Shown here in pieces: positions 7,777 through 16,854 of a stretch of 64,000 bases of DNA (position 1 is the stretch's first letter; every line of letters starts with the position of its first letter). The DNA is taken from assembly GCF_003121405.1 (NCBI RefSeq), contig NZ_QBUY01000036.1, positions 1 through 64,000 on the forward strand. The letters run 5' to 3'. This DNA is from Paraburkholderia sp. C35. GTDB lineage: Bacteria > Pseudomonadota > Gammaproteobacteria > Burkholderiales > Burkholderiaceae. A model generated the notes under the pieces. The model made no database searches. It was not told the origin of the DNA and saw nothing but the letters and a program-made list of their open reading frames with translations. Both the position numbers and the translations under genes were made by a program.

Positions 7777-9843
7777 TCACGATCCCGTCGCGACGGAGCT
7801 TGCGATATCGGCAGGCTGCGCGCCCGCGCGGCGCAGCGTCAGCACGAATTCGGCGCCGCCTTGCGCGTTGTTGCGCGCGACCAGCGAGCCGCCGCAATCG
7901 CGTGCAATCGACGAGCAGATAGCCAGCCCCAGTCCGAGTCCCTGACCCATTTCCTTCGTCGTGAAGAACGGCTCGAACAGGCGCGGCAACACGTCGTCGG
8001 GAATGCCGGGACCATTGTCGCTCACGACGATCGCCAGCGATGCCTGCGCGGTCTGCACATCGATCGCGATGCGTGGCGCGGGCATCCCGGCTACGGCGTC
8101 GAGCGCGTTGCCCAACAGATTGATCAGCACCTGTTCGAGCCGCAGATCGTCGCAGAGCGCGACGAGCTTCGCATCGTCGCTATCCAGATTGAAGCGCACG
8201 GGCGCCGCGCCTTCGTCGCTCAATGAGACATCGACGGTTACGCCCTGCAAGCGCTTTTGCAGCAGCGTCAGCGTATTGCGCAACGCGCGCGCCACGCCCG
8301 CACGCGCATTGCGAGGCCGCGCCCTTCCGACGAACAGCTTCAGCTGGTTCGTAATCTTGCCCATGCGCTCGGTGAGCGCGGCAATCGCTTCGAGGTTTTC
8401 TTTCGCCGATTCATGATCGCCGCGTTCGAGAAACACGCGCGTGTTGTCGGAGAATCCGCGCAATGCGGCGAGCGGCTGATTCAGTTCATGCGTGATACCC
8501 GCCGCCATCTGTCCGAGCGCGGCGAGTTTGCTCGCCTGAATCAGTTCGTCGTGCGCAGCGCGCAGTTCCTGTTCGGCGCGGGTGCGCTCGCCGACTTCCT
8601 TCTTCAACTGTTCATTCGCCTGCGACAGATCCGCCGTGCGCTCGGCCACGCGCTGGTTCAATTCCGCGTAGGCCTTCTGCAGCAGCGCGCGGCTGCGCAT
8701 CACTTCGCGCACCCGTGCGCGACGCATGCGCCAGTAGAACAGCAACAGACACAGCGACACGTAACCGAAGCCCGTCACGATCGTCGCGTAGCGGGCGTCG
8801 GCGTTGACGGGATCGATAGGTGCCATCGTGATGAGGCGCCAGTCCGGTTCGCCGAGCGTACGCTGAGACGCCAGAAAACGCGGCGCTGCGTAATTGCCTC
8901 CGCGCCCGCCGCCGATGCGCACGATCTGCGCGCCGCCTTCGAGCGAGCGCACGACTGTCATCGGCAGTGGCGCGATCGGCTGGCGTGCGTACTGGCGGGT
9001 ATCGAAGATCGACGCGATCACGTCGCTGGTGAGCGGCTTGACCGTGTGGTACTTCCACGCGGGCACCGACGACAGAAAGATCACGCCGTGATCGTCGGTG
9101 ACGATCAACGGTTCCGATGCATCCGCGCCCTGAAACCATTCGAGATTCAGTTTGACGACAGCCACGCCGACGATCTTGCCGTCGCGCCGCACCGGCTGCG
9201 AGATGTAGTAACCGGGATCGAGCGACGTCGTGCCGATGCCGAAGAAACGCCCGACATTACCCTTGATCGCTTCGACGAAATACGGCCGGAACAGATACTC
9301 ATGGCCGATGAAACTGTCGGGCTGATTCCAGTTGCTCGCCGCTACACAACGGCCCGAAGCCGTGACGATATACGCGACATTGGCACGCGCGCGTCGATTG
9401 AGATCTTCGAGATATTGATTGGCCCGCGCCACATTCTCCGCATCCGGCGACGCCCGCGCGTCTTGCACAGTGGGATGTTCGCCGAGCAGATAAGGCAGCG
9501 ACTCGTAGCGTTCGAGCGTGCTCTTGAGGGCAGCCGTGGTGCGGTCCGCGCGCACTGCAGCGTTGCGCCGCAGTAGATCGATGCCGTGCTGCCACGTGAT
9601 GGTCCACGTGAGTCCGCAGGCCGCCACCAGCCCGGCGACGAGCGCGAACAGGATCAGCAGGCGGCGCGTCACAATGGCGGGATTCGTTCGATGAGGATCG
9701 CCTATTGTGGCATACCGGTCCTCATCGTCGTCGGACGCATCGAATCCGCCGGGTGCGTTGGGTGCATCCAATGCGTCAGGCGGCTCCGGCGCCGCCTGCA
9801 CTGCATGCGGCGCCGCGCCGTGTTGCCGCGGCGGCGCTTTCAT
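7777..9843 (-). CDS. dctB: C4-dicarboxylate sensor histidine kinase DctB
   Basis: A membrane histidine kinase that senses C4-dicarboxylates and phosphorylates DctD. The 688-residue product has an Ala/Pro/Asp-rich N-terminal extension (1-58), a first membrane segment at about 61-83, a periplasmic PAS/dCACHE sensor region, a second membrane segment near 355-375, a coiled coil, the HisKA box GITHELNQPL (His452) and the ATPase motifs NLLGNALDAV, DNGPGIP and GLGLGLAI. It starts 3 bp after the dctA stop codon, so the genes are coupled. The 58-residue cytoplasmic tail is longer than in rhizobial DctB; a later start is possible. Confidence 0.93.
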   Translation of the reverse strand: MKAPPRQHGAAPHAVQAAPEPPDALDAPNAPGGFDASDDDEDRYATIGDPHRTNPAIVTRRLLILFALVAGLVAACGLTWTITWQHGIDLLRRNAAVRADRTTAALKSTLERYESLPYLLGEHPTVQDARASPDAENVARANQYLEDLNRRARANVAYIVTASGRCVAASNWNQPDSFIGHEYLFRPYFVEAIKGNVGRFFGIGTTSLDPGYYISQPVRRDGKIVGVAVVKLNLEWFQGADASEPLIVTDDHGVIFLSSVPAWKYHTVKPLTSDVIASIFDTRQYARQPIAPLPMTVVRSLEGGAQIVRIGGGRGGNYAAPRFLASQRTLGEPDWRLITMAPIDPVNADARYATIVTGFGYVSLCLLLFYWRMRRARVREVMRSRALLQKAYAELNQRVAERTADLSQANEQLKKEVGERTRAEQELRAAHDELIQASKLAALGQMAAGITHELNQPLAALRGFSDNTRVFLERGDHESAKENLEAIAALTERMGKITNQLKLFVGRARPRNARAGVARALRNTLTLLQKRLQGVTVDVSLSDEGAAPVRFNLDSDDAKLVALCDDLRLEQVLINLLGNALDAVAGMPAPRIAIDVQTAQASLAIVVSDNGPGIPDDVLPRLFEPFFTTKEMGQGLGLGLAICSSIARDCGGSLVARNNAQGGAEFVLTLRRAGAQPADIASSVATGS

Positions 9844-9846
9844 GGC

Positions 9847-11127
9847 TCAGACCTCGGCCGCTTCGCTGACCGACACGTCGCGGCTCATCACAGCGCGCAT
9901 CTTCGAGCGGTCCAGTTCCTTTTCCCATGCCGACACGACGATCGTCGCGACACCGTTGCCGACGATGTTCGTCAGCGCGCGGCATTCGCTCATGAAGCGG
10001 TCGATACCGAGAATCAGCACCATGCCCGACAGCGGGATGGTCGGCACCACGGCGAGCGTTGCCGCCAGCGTGATGAAGCCTGCGCCCGTCACGCCGCTCG
10101 CGCCCTTCGACGTCAGCATCGTCACGGCGAGCAGCGTCAGTTGCTGGCCCCACGTGAGATCGGTGTTGGTCGCCTGCGCGATGAACAGCACGGCCATCGT
10201 CATGTAGATGTTGGTGCCATCGAGGTTGAACGAGTAGCCCGTCGGAACCACCAGACCGACCACCGAGCGCGAGCAGCCGAGCTTTTCGAGCTTCAGCATC
10301 AGTTGCGGCAGCGCCGCTTCCGACGAGCTCGTGCCCAGCACGATCAGCATCTCTTCCTTGATGTACGCGACGAAGCGCAGGATGTTGAAGCCGACGATAC
10401 GCGCGATGATGCCGAGCACCACCACCACGAACACGATCGACGTCAGATAGAACGTGCCGATCAGCTTGAGCATCGGCACCAGCGAGCCGATGCCGTACTT
10501 GCCGATCGTGAACGCCATCGCGCCGAACGCGCCGATCGGCGCCAGCTTCGTGATGATCTTCACGATGCCGAACAGGATGTGCGACAGGCTTTCGATGAAG
10601 TTAACCACCGGCTTGCCCTTGTCGCCCGCCGTTGCCAGCACCGCGCCGAACAGCAGCGCGATCAGCAGGATCTGCAGGATTTCACCCTGCGCGAACGCCG
10701 ACGACAGCGTGTCCGGGATGATGTGCATGAAGAAGTCGACGGTCGTCTGGCCGTGCGCCTTCGCGGCGTACGACGCGACTGCCTTGCCGTCGAGCGTCGC
10801 CGGGTCGATGTTGAAGCCGGCGCCCGGCCTCAACAGGTGCGTGGCCGCGAGGCCGAGAACCAGCGCGAAGGTCGAGACGATTTCGAAGTACAGCAGCGCC
10901 TTGCCGCCGACGCGCCCGACCTTCTTCATGTCTTCCATGCCCGCGATGCCCGTGACCACGGTACAGAAGATGATCGGCCCGATCACCATCTTGATGAGCT
11001 TGATGAACCCGTCGCCGAGCGGCTTCATGTCGGTGGCGAGCGCGGGATAGAAGTGCCCCAGCGCAATGCCGATGATGATCGCAACGATCACCTGCACGTA
11101 GAGGACTTTATGAATAGGTTTCTTCAC
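9847..11127 (-). CDS. dctA: C4-dicarboxylate/cation symporter DctA
   Basis: An inner-membrane symporter of the DAACS family for succinate, fumarate and malate. The 426-residue product begins at a GTG (11125-11127), read as MKKPIHKVLYVQVIVAIIIG, matching DctA N-termini; the longer in-frame start at 11178 adds unlike residues. Family motifs include the serine-rich LGTSSSEAALPQ hairpin and PTGYSFNLDGTNIYMT. It heads dctA-dctB-dctD and is preceded by a sigma-54 promoter at 11329-11344. Confidence 0.95.
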   Translation of the reverse strand: MKKPIHKVLYVQVIVAIIIGIALGHFYPALATDMKPLGDGFIKLIKMVIGPIIFCTVVTGIAGMEDMKKVGRVGGKALLYFEIVSTFALVLGLAATHLLRPGAGFNIDPATLDGKAVASYAAKAHGQTTVDFFMHIIPDTLSSAFAQGEILQILLIALLFGAVLATAGDKGKPVVNFIESLSHILFGIVKIITKLAPIGAFGAMAFTIGKYGIGSLVPMLKLIGTFYLTSIVFVVVVLGIIARIVGFNILRFVAYIKEEMLIVLGTSSSEAALPQLMLKLEKLGCSRSVVGLVVPTGYSFNLDGTNIYMTMAVLFIAQATNTDLTWGQQLTLLAVTMLTSKGASGVTGAGFITLAATLAVVPTIPLSGMVLILGIDRFMSECRALTNIVGNGVATIVVSAWEKELDRSKMRAVMSRDVSVSEAAEV

Positions 11128-11328
11128 GATGGTGTTCCTGCAATGGAGTAAAGCTTGGGTGGACCGAAGGCCGACCACGCATCACATGGACGAACGATTG
11201 ACGTGCGTCGTGCGCGCAGGCTGAGCCGCGTACAGACGACGAAATCAGAGGGACCAGAACAGGAACTCGGGCATCGTTGTCTCCATGCTTTGTGTAGTAA
11301 GCCGGCCTTTGCAGCCGCGCTTTCTAAT

Positions 11329-11344
11329 TGCAAGGTCGATGCCA
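11329..11344 (-). promoter_or_regulatory. sigma-54 (-24/-12) promoter of dctA
   Basis: Read leftward it is TGGCATCGACCTTGCA, with GG and GC doublets exactly 10 bp apart and 15 of 16 positions fitting TGGCAYGNNNNTTGCW. The predicted start is near 11318. A sigma-54 promoter is expected because the cluster encodes DctD with an intact GAFTGA motif. Confidence 0.88.
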
Positions 11345-11409
11345 GGCTTTATTTCTTACCTAGCCTGTTGATTTTTAAGATAGTTTTGAAGCACTGACGT
11401 GCGCAGCGT

Positions 11410-11451
11410 TCCGGGTTTCCGGAAATCCGGAATCCGGACGTCCGGAAACCC
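11410..11451. promoter_or_regulatory. array of TCCGGA half-sites, candidate DctD enhancer
   Basis: TCCGGA occurs at 11418, 11426, 11433 and 11441, with TCCGGG at 11410, giving 7-8 bp periodicity. The outer copies form an 11-bp inverted repeat (11413-11423 with 11441-11451). The array is centred about 90 bp upstream of the -24 element, where enhancer sites for sigma-54 activators sit. It could alternatively be a hairpin ending the upstream ABC operon, but it lacks a T-tract. Confidence 0.5.
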
Positions 11452-11478
11452 CGACGCGCGTAAGAGCGACTCTAAGGG

Positions 11479-12552
11479 CTAACCCTGAGCGCCTTCTTCG
11501 AGCACAAGCAGGTTTTCATGCGAGAAACCGAGCGCCACCGGTTGGCCGCGTTCGGGCAAACGGCGGTTCGGATCGTTGAAAACGTCGAGAGAGATCACTT
11601 CGTCTTTGACGCGCGTACGAATGCGCACGATCGCGCCGAGGAAGCTCACCTCTTCGACCGTCGCCGTCAGCGTGTTGCGGCCCGCGACGGGCGGTTCCAG
11701 CACGATCGCTTCCGGGCGCAGCGCGAGCATGCGCTTCTTGCCGGCGTCGTCGGCGGGCAGCGGCTGTGTGGTGCGCAGTTCCTGGCCATCGACAGCCATG
11801 CGGCCTGTAGCCGGATCGACCACGTGGCCCGACAGGATATTCAGTGTGCCGACAAACGACGCGACAAAACGCGTGCGCGGATAGTTGTAGATCTCGAGCG
11901 GCGTGCCGACCTGCTCGACGCGCCCTTCGTTCATCACGACGATGCGGTCGGAGATCGACAGTGCTTCTTCCTGATCGTGCGTGACGAAGATCGACGTGAT
12001 GCCGAGTTCGCGTTGCAGCGCGCGAATGTCCTGACGCAGTGAAATGCGGATCTTCGCGTCGAGCGCCGACAGCGGTTCGTCGAGCAGCAGCACCTGCGGC
12101 TTGCTCGCGAGCGCGCGCGCCAGCGCGACGCGCTGCTGCTGCCCGCCCGACAATTGCCACGGATACCGCTCGCCGAGATGCGGCAGCTTGATCAGTTGCA
12201 GCATTTCATCGACGCGCTTTTTGATCTCGTCTTGCGGACGGTGCGCGATCTTCAGCCCAAAGCCGATGTTCTCCGCCACCGTCATGTTCGGGAACAGCGC
12301 GTACGCCTGAAACACCATGCCGACCTTGCGCTGACGCGTGCGCAGATGCGTGACGTCGCGGCCATCCAGGCGGATCGTGCCACGCGTCGGCGTTTCGAAC
12401 CCGGCGATCATGCGCAGCACCGTCGTCTTGCCGCAACCCGACGGACCGAGAAAGGTGATGAACTCGCCGCGCTCGATCTTCATGTCGAAGTGCTGCAGCG
12501 CCGTATTCGCGCCGAACGACTTATGCAGGTTTTCGATTTCAAGAAATGCCAT
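11479..12552 (-). CDS. ABC transporter ATP-binding protein (PotA/FbpC/PhnT type)
   Basis: The cytoplasmic ATPase of an importer. The 357-residue product has Walker A GPSGCGKTT, the signature LSGGQQQR, Walker B VLLLDEPLSAL, the switch histidine in FVTHDQEEAL and a C-terminal TOBE-like domain from about residue 240. This architecture is shared by polyamine, ferric, 2-aminoethylphosphonate and hexose-phosphate importers, so it does not fix the substrate. It is the last gene of a five-gene operon, 20 bp after a permease. Confidence 0.92.
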   Translation of the reverse strand: MAFLEIENLHKSFGANTALQHFDMKIERGEFITFLGPSGCGKTTVLRMIAGFETPTRGTIRLDGRDVTHLRTRQRKVGMVFQAYALFPNMTVAENIGFGLKIAHRPQDEIKKRVDEMLQLIKLPHLGERYPWQLSGGQQQRVALARALASKPQVLLLDEPLSALDAKIRISLRQDIRALQRELGITSIFVTHDQEEALSISDRIVVMNEGRVEQVGTPLEIYNYPRTRFVASFVGTLNILSGHVVDPATGRMAVDGQELRTTQPLPADDAGKKRMLALRPEAIVLEPPVAGRNTLTATVEEVSFLGAIVRIRTRVKDEVISLDVFNDPNRRLPERGQPVALGFSHENLLVLEEGAQG

Positions 12553-12572
12553 GACGATGCCTCAATTCAACA

Positions 12573-13364
12573 TCAGGGTTTCTGCGCGGCAAGCGTGCGC
12601 GCAGAGCCGAATACCTGGATCAGTCCCATCGACGCCCACGTGACCGCGAATGCAATGATCGCGAGCGCCGACGGCTCATACGCGCGGTTCGCGCCGATCA
12701 GTTGCAGATACGGGCCGAACGCCGGACGGTCGAGCAGGCTTGCCAGCGTGAACTCGCCGATCACCACCGCAAAGGTGAGGAACGCGCCCGACAGAATGCC
12801 CGAGCGGATGTTCGGAAAAATCACCTTGAAGAGAATCGTCGGCCAGTTTGCGCCGAGACATTCGGCGGCTTCCGTCAGCGCGCGGATATCGACGGCGCGC
12901 AGGCCGGCATCGACCGCGCGGTACATGTACGGCAGCGACAAGGTTACGTACCCGAACACCAGCAGCAGATCTGTCGCGCGTTCGTTTGCCGTGAGCGGCA
13001 GGATCGAACTGCTGTTGTAGATACGCAGATAGCCGAACACGATCACGATGGCGGGCACGACGAGCGGCAGCAGCGTGATGAACTCGACGATGCCGCGCAG
13101 CTTCGGCAGCCGCAGTTGTACCCAGTACGCCGTCGGCACAACCAGCAACACGCCGACCACGATCGTCAGCAGCGCCATCAGGATCGAATAACCGAACGAC
13201 GCCTGAAAATGTGGGTCGCCGAGCACGACCTTGTAGGCATCGAAGCTGTACGTGCCGCGCCGCATGCGCAGGCTGAACTCGAAGGTCGCGATCAGCGGAA
13301 TCAGAAAGTACAGGGTGCCGACGATCATCGCCGTCCATGCACCCACGCGCGATTGTTTGTTCAT
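12573..13364 (-). CDS. ABC transporter permease (second subunit)
   Basis: A 263-residue inner-membrane permease with about six membrane segments and the cytoplasmic EAA loop (EAAECLGANWPTILFKVIFPNI). The start at 13362-13364 overlaps the stop of the preceding permease by 4 bp (ATGA), indicating translational coupling; the longer in-frame reading upstream translates the other permease in the wrong frame. It resembles the PotC/FbpB class and pairs with the permease at 13361-14302. Confidence 0.9.
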   Translation of the reverse strand: MNKQSRVGAWTAMIVGTLYFLIPLIATFEFSLRMRRGTYSFDAYKVVLGDPHFQASFGYSILMALLTIVVGVLLVVPTAYWVQLRLPKLRGIVEFITLLPLVVPAIVIVFGYLRIYNSSSILPLTANERATDLLLVFGYVTLSLPYMYRAVDAGLRAVDIRALTEAAECLGANWPTILFKVIFPNIRSGILSGAFLTFAVVIGEFTLASLLDRPAFGPYLQLIGANRAYEPSALAIIAFAVTWASMGLIQVFGSARTLAAQKP

Positions 13365-14302
13365 CGGCGTCCCCTTTCGGCGCGCGAACGCAGCCAGATG
13401 TAGCCGCCGTTCGACAATCCCGTCACGAGGATCATGCCGAGCGCGAGCGCATAGCCGAGGTTCTGGTTGTGCAGCACGTCGCCGCGAATCTGCGCGTACA
13501 GCAGAATGGTCACGATGTTCAGCGAGCTGCCCGTCAGCGCGTACGCCGTCGCCACTGCGCCGAACGAGTTCGCGAACAGCAGCAGCGTCGCGCCGAGCAC
13601 GCTCGGCCACAGTACCGGCAGCGCCACATGGCGCCAGTACTGATAGGCCGTACCGCCGAGGCAATCGCAGGCTTCACGCCATTCACGCTTCAAACCATCG
13701 AGCGCGGGCGTGATGATCAGCACCATCAACGGAATCTGGAAATACAGATAGGTGATCGTCAGGCCCCAGAAGCTGAGGATGCTGAAGCCCGTCGAATACA
13801 GATTGATGCCCGTGTACTTCTTCAGCAGCACGGTCACGAGGCCGACGCGCCCGAGCGTGCAGATGAATGCGAACGCGAGCGGCACACCGGCGAAATTCGA
13901 TGCGACGCCGGAAAACGTCAGCAGCGTCGGGCGAATCCAGTTGGGCAGTTTGCCCTGCACGGCAGCCCATGCGAGCAGCGAGCCGAATATCGCACCGCCC
14001 AACGACGACGCCGCGCTGACCTTGAAGCTGATCCAGTAGGCATCCATCGTGCCTTCCTGGAACAGATCGCGCATATTGGCGAGCGTGAAATGGCCTTGCG
14101 CGTCCTGGAATGCGCCGACCATCAGAAAGCCCGTCGGCAGGATCAGGAACAGCAACGCGAAGATAAAGAACGGCATCACGCCGATCCACGTCCAGATGGG
14201 TGACGACCGCCCCGGACCATCGACCTTCGGCGCGGGTTGCGGCACGGACGGAACCATCAGGTCCGCCTGACCGCCTGATCCGGCTTCCGATGAAGCGCTC
14301 AT
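13361..14302 (-). CDS. ABC transporter permease (first subunit)
   Basis: A 313-residue permease, PotB/FbpB class, from MSASSEAGSGG at 14300-14302. It has a 40-residue Pro/Ser/Gly-rich cytoplasmic tail, about six membrane segments and the EAA loop (EWREACDCLGGTAYQYWRHV). It sits between the solute-binding protein gene (130-bp gap) and its partner permease (4-bp overlap). Confidence 0.9.
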   Translation of the reverse strand: MSASSEAGSGGQADLMVPSVPQPAPKVDGPGRSSPIWTWIGVMPFFIFALLFLILPTGFLMVGAFQDAQGHFTLANMRDLFQEGTMDAYWISFKVSAASSLGGAIFGSLLAWAAVQGKLPNWIRPTLLTFSGVASNFAGVPLAFAFICTLGRVGLVTVLLKKYTGINLYSTGFSILSFWGLTITYLYFQIPLMVLIITPALDGLKREWREACDCLGGTAYQYWRHVALPVLWPSVLGATLLLFANSFGAVATAYALTGSSLNIVTILLYAQIRGDVLHNQNLGYALALGMILVTGLSNGGYIWLRSRAERGRR

Positions 14303-14432
14303 AAACTTACCCTCGAACAGACTCGACCACTTCTTCTCGCCGCATAGACGGCCGCGCGATGCACACGCATGGCGCGCTCCGCATCGCCAGGGCGCCAGCG
14401 GCCGGACTGCCGGCCGCCGGATCACACAGCGC

Positions 14433-15530
14433 TTACTTGACGTTCGCGCCGACCACGGAGTCCCACTGCTTGGTCACGACATCCTTCGTCGCGTCCTGCT
14501 GCTGCAGCGTCGGGAACACCGCGTTCTTGTACGCCGATGCGGGCGGCAGCTTGTCGAGCAGCGCCTGCGGCACCTTCTTCTGCGACACCAGTTCGTTGTA
14601 GCGGATCGGGTGGCAGTAGCCCGTCAGCCAGCCAAGCTGGCCTTCGTCCGAGTACAGGTATTCCAGCCACAGCTTCGCAGCGTTCGGATGCGGCGCGTAA
14701 GCGCTGATCGCCTGCACGTACACGCCTGCGACCACGCCCGTCTTCGGCACCACCACCTGCACCTTCGGGTTGCCCTTCAGCGTGTCGCGGTCGGCGAGTG
14801 CGTTGTAGTCCCAGCGCACGATGATCGGCGTCGTACCTTGTGCAAGCGATGCTGCCTTGCCGATCACAGGCACGAAGTTGCCGTTCTTGTTCAGGTCGGC
14901 GAAGTACTTGAGGCCGGCTTGCGCAGCCTTGCTCGCATCGCCCTTCGCCGAAGAGAGACCCGCTGCGTACACGCCCTGGATCGCCTGGTTTGCCGAACGC
15001 GGATCGCCAGCCAGCGACACGGCGTTCTTGTAATCGGCCTTCTGCAGATCGCTCCAGTCGGTCGGCACCTTGTCGATCATGTCGGCGTTCACTTCGAACG
15101 ACAGCACGCCGTAGTAATCGCCCGTCCAGTAACCTTCAGGATCCTTGTTTTCGTTCGGAATCGACTTCCACGTTGCGACCTTGTACGGCTGCAGCAGGCC
15201 TTGCGCCTTCGCGGCCGGACCGAACGACAGACCCACGTCGATCACGTCGGGTGCCTGCGGACCCTTGTTGCCCTTGTTCGCCTTGATGGCTTCGACTTCA
15301 TCGCCCGAACCTGCGTCCGGGTTCAGTTCGTTCACCTTGATGCCGTACTTCTTCGAGAAGTCCGCGATCATCGGGCCGTAGCCGCACCAGTCGTGCGGTA
15401 GTGCGATCACGGTCAACTGCCCTTCCTGCTTCGCGGCGGCGACGAGCGCCTCGGGCGGCGCTGCGAGTGCACTGCCTGCGGCGGCCACGCCGGACGCCAG
15501 AAGGAAACAACGCAACGTGGTCGGTTTCAT
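14433..15530 (-). CDS. ABC transporter periplasmic solute-binding protein
   Basis: A 365-residue secreted binding protein of the Fe3+/polyamine/AfuA-like group. It has a signal peptide (1-23, ending ALA) and a mature part beginning APPEALVAAAKQEGQLTVIALPHDWCGYGPM, then the hinge region PDVIDVGLSFGPAAKAQGL and a C-terminal YLYSDEGQ segment. The absence of the Tyr-Tyr pair used by ferric-binding proteins was not checked by alignment. The phosphodiesterase gene directly upstream suggests an organophosphate ligand; this is inference. Confidence 0.88.
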   Translation of the reverse strand: MKPTTLRCFLLASGVAAAGSALAAPPEALVAAAKQEGQLTVIALPHDWCGYGPMIADFSKKYGIKVNELNPDAGSGDEVEAIKANKGNKGPQAPDVIDVGLSFGPAAKAQGLLQPYKVATWKSIPNENKDPEGYWTGDYYGVLSFEVNADMIDKVPTDWSDLQKADYKNAVSLAGDPRSANQAIQGVYAAGLSSAKGDASKAAQAGLKYFADLNKNGNFVPVIGKAASLAQGTTPIIVRWDYNALADRDTLKGNPKVQVVVPKTGVVAGVYVQAISAYAPHPNAAKLWLEYLYSDEGQLGWLTGYCHPIRYNELVSQKKVPQALLDKLPPASAYKNAVFPTLQQQDATKDVVTKQWDSVVGANVK

Positions 15531-15642
15531 AGTGTTCTCATCCTCTGCCGAAAATTGCTACGTTAGGAAAGCTGCTTGTCGACGTCTTTTGTTGTGCGCA
15601 CACGTGCATGGTGCACGATGCTCGCGCCAAGTTGGCTCGCGG

Positions 15643-16407
15643 TCAGCTCACGACGTCCGCGCCGATCATATCGAGGCGATCGGTACAAATCATGTCAACG
15701 CCCCACTTCGCCAGTTCGCGTGCGCGGGCCGGATCGTTCACGGTATAGGCGAGCACGCGCAAGCCGGCTTCGCGGATCGCGCGGACGTTCTGCTGGGTCA
15801 GATGCTGGTGATCGGCGTGCAGCGACACACAGGCGAGCTCGCGCACGATCGCGAGCCAGTCGTCGGGCAGCGCCTCGAACAGCATGCCGCGCGGCAGCGA
15901 CGGTGCAGCATCGCGGGCCGCTGCGAGCGCTTCGAATGAGAAGGACGACAGCAACGGCTTCTGTGTACGCCACAGGTCTTTGGCTGCGAGCGCGACGAGA
16001 CGACCGGTGATTTCATCGCGGCCAGGGCAAGGCTTGATTTCGATGTTCGCTGCAATCGCCTCGCTGGCACAGCGCGCCGCGATCTGCGCGAGCGTCGGCA
16101 GGCGTTCATCGGCGAAACGGGAATCGAACCATGCGCCGGCATCCAGCGATGCCAGCTGTTGCCACGTGTGTTCTGCAGCCGGGCCGTGACCGTTGGTGGT
16201 GCGGTCGAGATCGTCGTCGTGCAACAGGAAGATCTGGTCGTCCGAGGAAAGCTTCGCGTCGAACTCGATCATCCTGTAGCCGAAGCGCGCGCACATCTCG
16301 AAGCCCGCGAGGGTGTTTTCCGGCGCCAGCTTGCCGCCAATGCGATGCGCGACCCGCCGTGGATACGGCCAGTCCGCGGATAAAGCCTGATCGATCCCGT
16401 TGCCCAT
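15643..16407 (-). CDS. ugpQ: glycerophosphodiester phosphodiesterase (UgpQ-like)
   Basis: Hydrolyses glycerophosphodiesters to glycerol-3-phosphate and an alcohol. The 254-residue product carries the GDPD signature: HRIGGKLAPENT near the N-terminus, then MIEFDAKLSSDDQIFLLHDDDLDRTTNG with the Glu-Asp and His residues that bind metal and act in catalysis. There is no signal peptide, so it acts in the cytoplasm like UgpQ. The ATG at 16405-16407 follows GAAGG; a GTG 15 bp earlier is possible. It is the first gene of the ABC operon and is divergent from a DeoR-family repressor. Confidence 0.92.
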   Translation of the reverse strand: MGNGIDQALSADWPYPRRVAHRIGGKLAPENTLAGFEMCARFGYRMIEFDAKLSSDDQIFLLHDDDLDRTTNGHGPAAEHTWQQLASLDAGAWFDSRFADERLPTLAQIAARCASEAIAANIEIKPCPGRDEITGRLVALAAKDLWRTQKPLLSSFSFEALAAARDAAPSLPRGMLFEALPDDWLAIVRELACVSLHADHQHLTQQNVRAIREAGLRVLAYTVNDPARARELAKWGVDMICTDRLDMIGADVVS

Positions 16408-16854
16408 CGTGCTTGCCTTCACAAAGATCTGATGGAACTGCAGCCTGCTTGCGACGACGCGTGTGCGCCGTTGTATCTTATTCTGAGGATCGCGAATGGA
16501 TGGTCTTCACTACGCGATGCGACGCAGGCTTGTCATTGCACGACATCCGCGCAGCCCGGAACGTCAGGAAACATAACGCAGCAGACATTTCATTTCGTTT
16601 TCGAAAATCTGCTGTTCGCGATGTTTCAAATCGGGCGCGAATGTCTCAAAATGCGAAGGCTAAATATAAATACCCAAAGTTGCAAGCTCCCAAAAAAATA
16701 CAACTGCAAAGGACACAGGCAACGCGCGCTTATGCGCTTTGACATCGGATGGACACAATCCGTTGGTAGTGGTTTATACGTAAAAAAGAACACGTAGCCG
16801 CGCATCGCAGCGGGTCTCAAAACGTTAAATACGAACAGGCGAGGAACGATACGC
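16408..16854. other. divergent regulatory region, ugpQ operon and DeoR gene
   Basis: This 447-bp region between divergent starts has no supportable gene. It contains TTTTCGAAAA (16599-16608), a 10-bp direct repeat at 20-bp spacing (16621-16650), and an A-rich segment around 16650-16715, all plausible operator or promoter elements. Confidence 0.7.
16599..16650. promoter_or_regulatory. candidate operators of the DeoR/GlpR-type repressor
   Basis: TTTTCGAAAA is a perfect 10-bp palindrome at 16599-16608 inside TTTCGTTTTCGAAAA; TTCG/CGAA arms recur in GlpR-type operators. Just downstream ATGTTTCAAA (16621-16630) and ATGTCTCAAA (16641-16650) are direct repeats exactly 20 bp apart. Which element binds the repressor is not known. 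Confidence 0.4.

Larger units (their letters stand above)
11128..11478. other. dctA leader and regulatory region
   Basis: This 351-bp non-coding stretch lies between the ABC ATPase stop and the dctA start, both leftward. It holds a roughly 190-nt dctA leader, the sigma-54 promoter (11329-11344) and an array of TCCGGA half-sites (11410-11446). No gene is seen. Confidence 0.8.
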
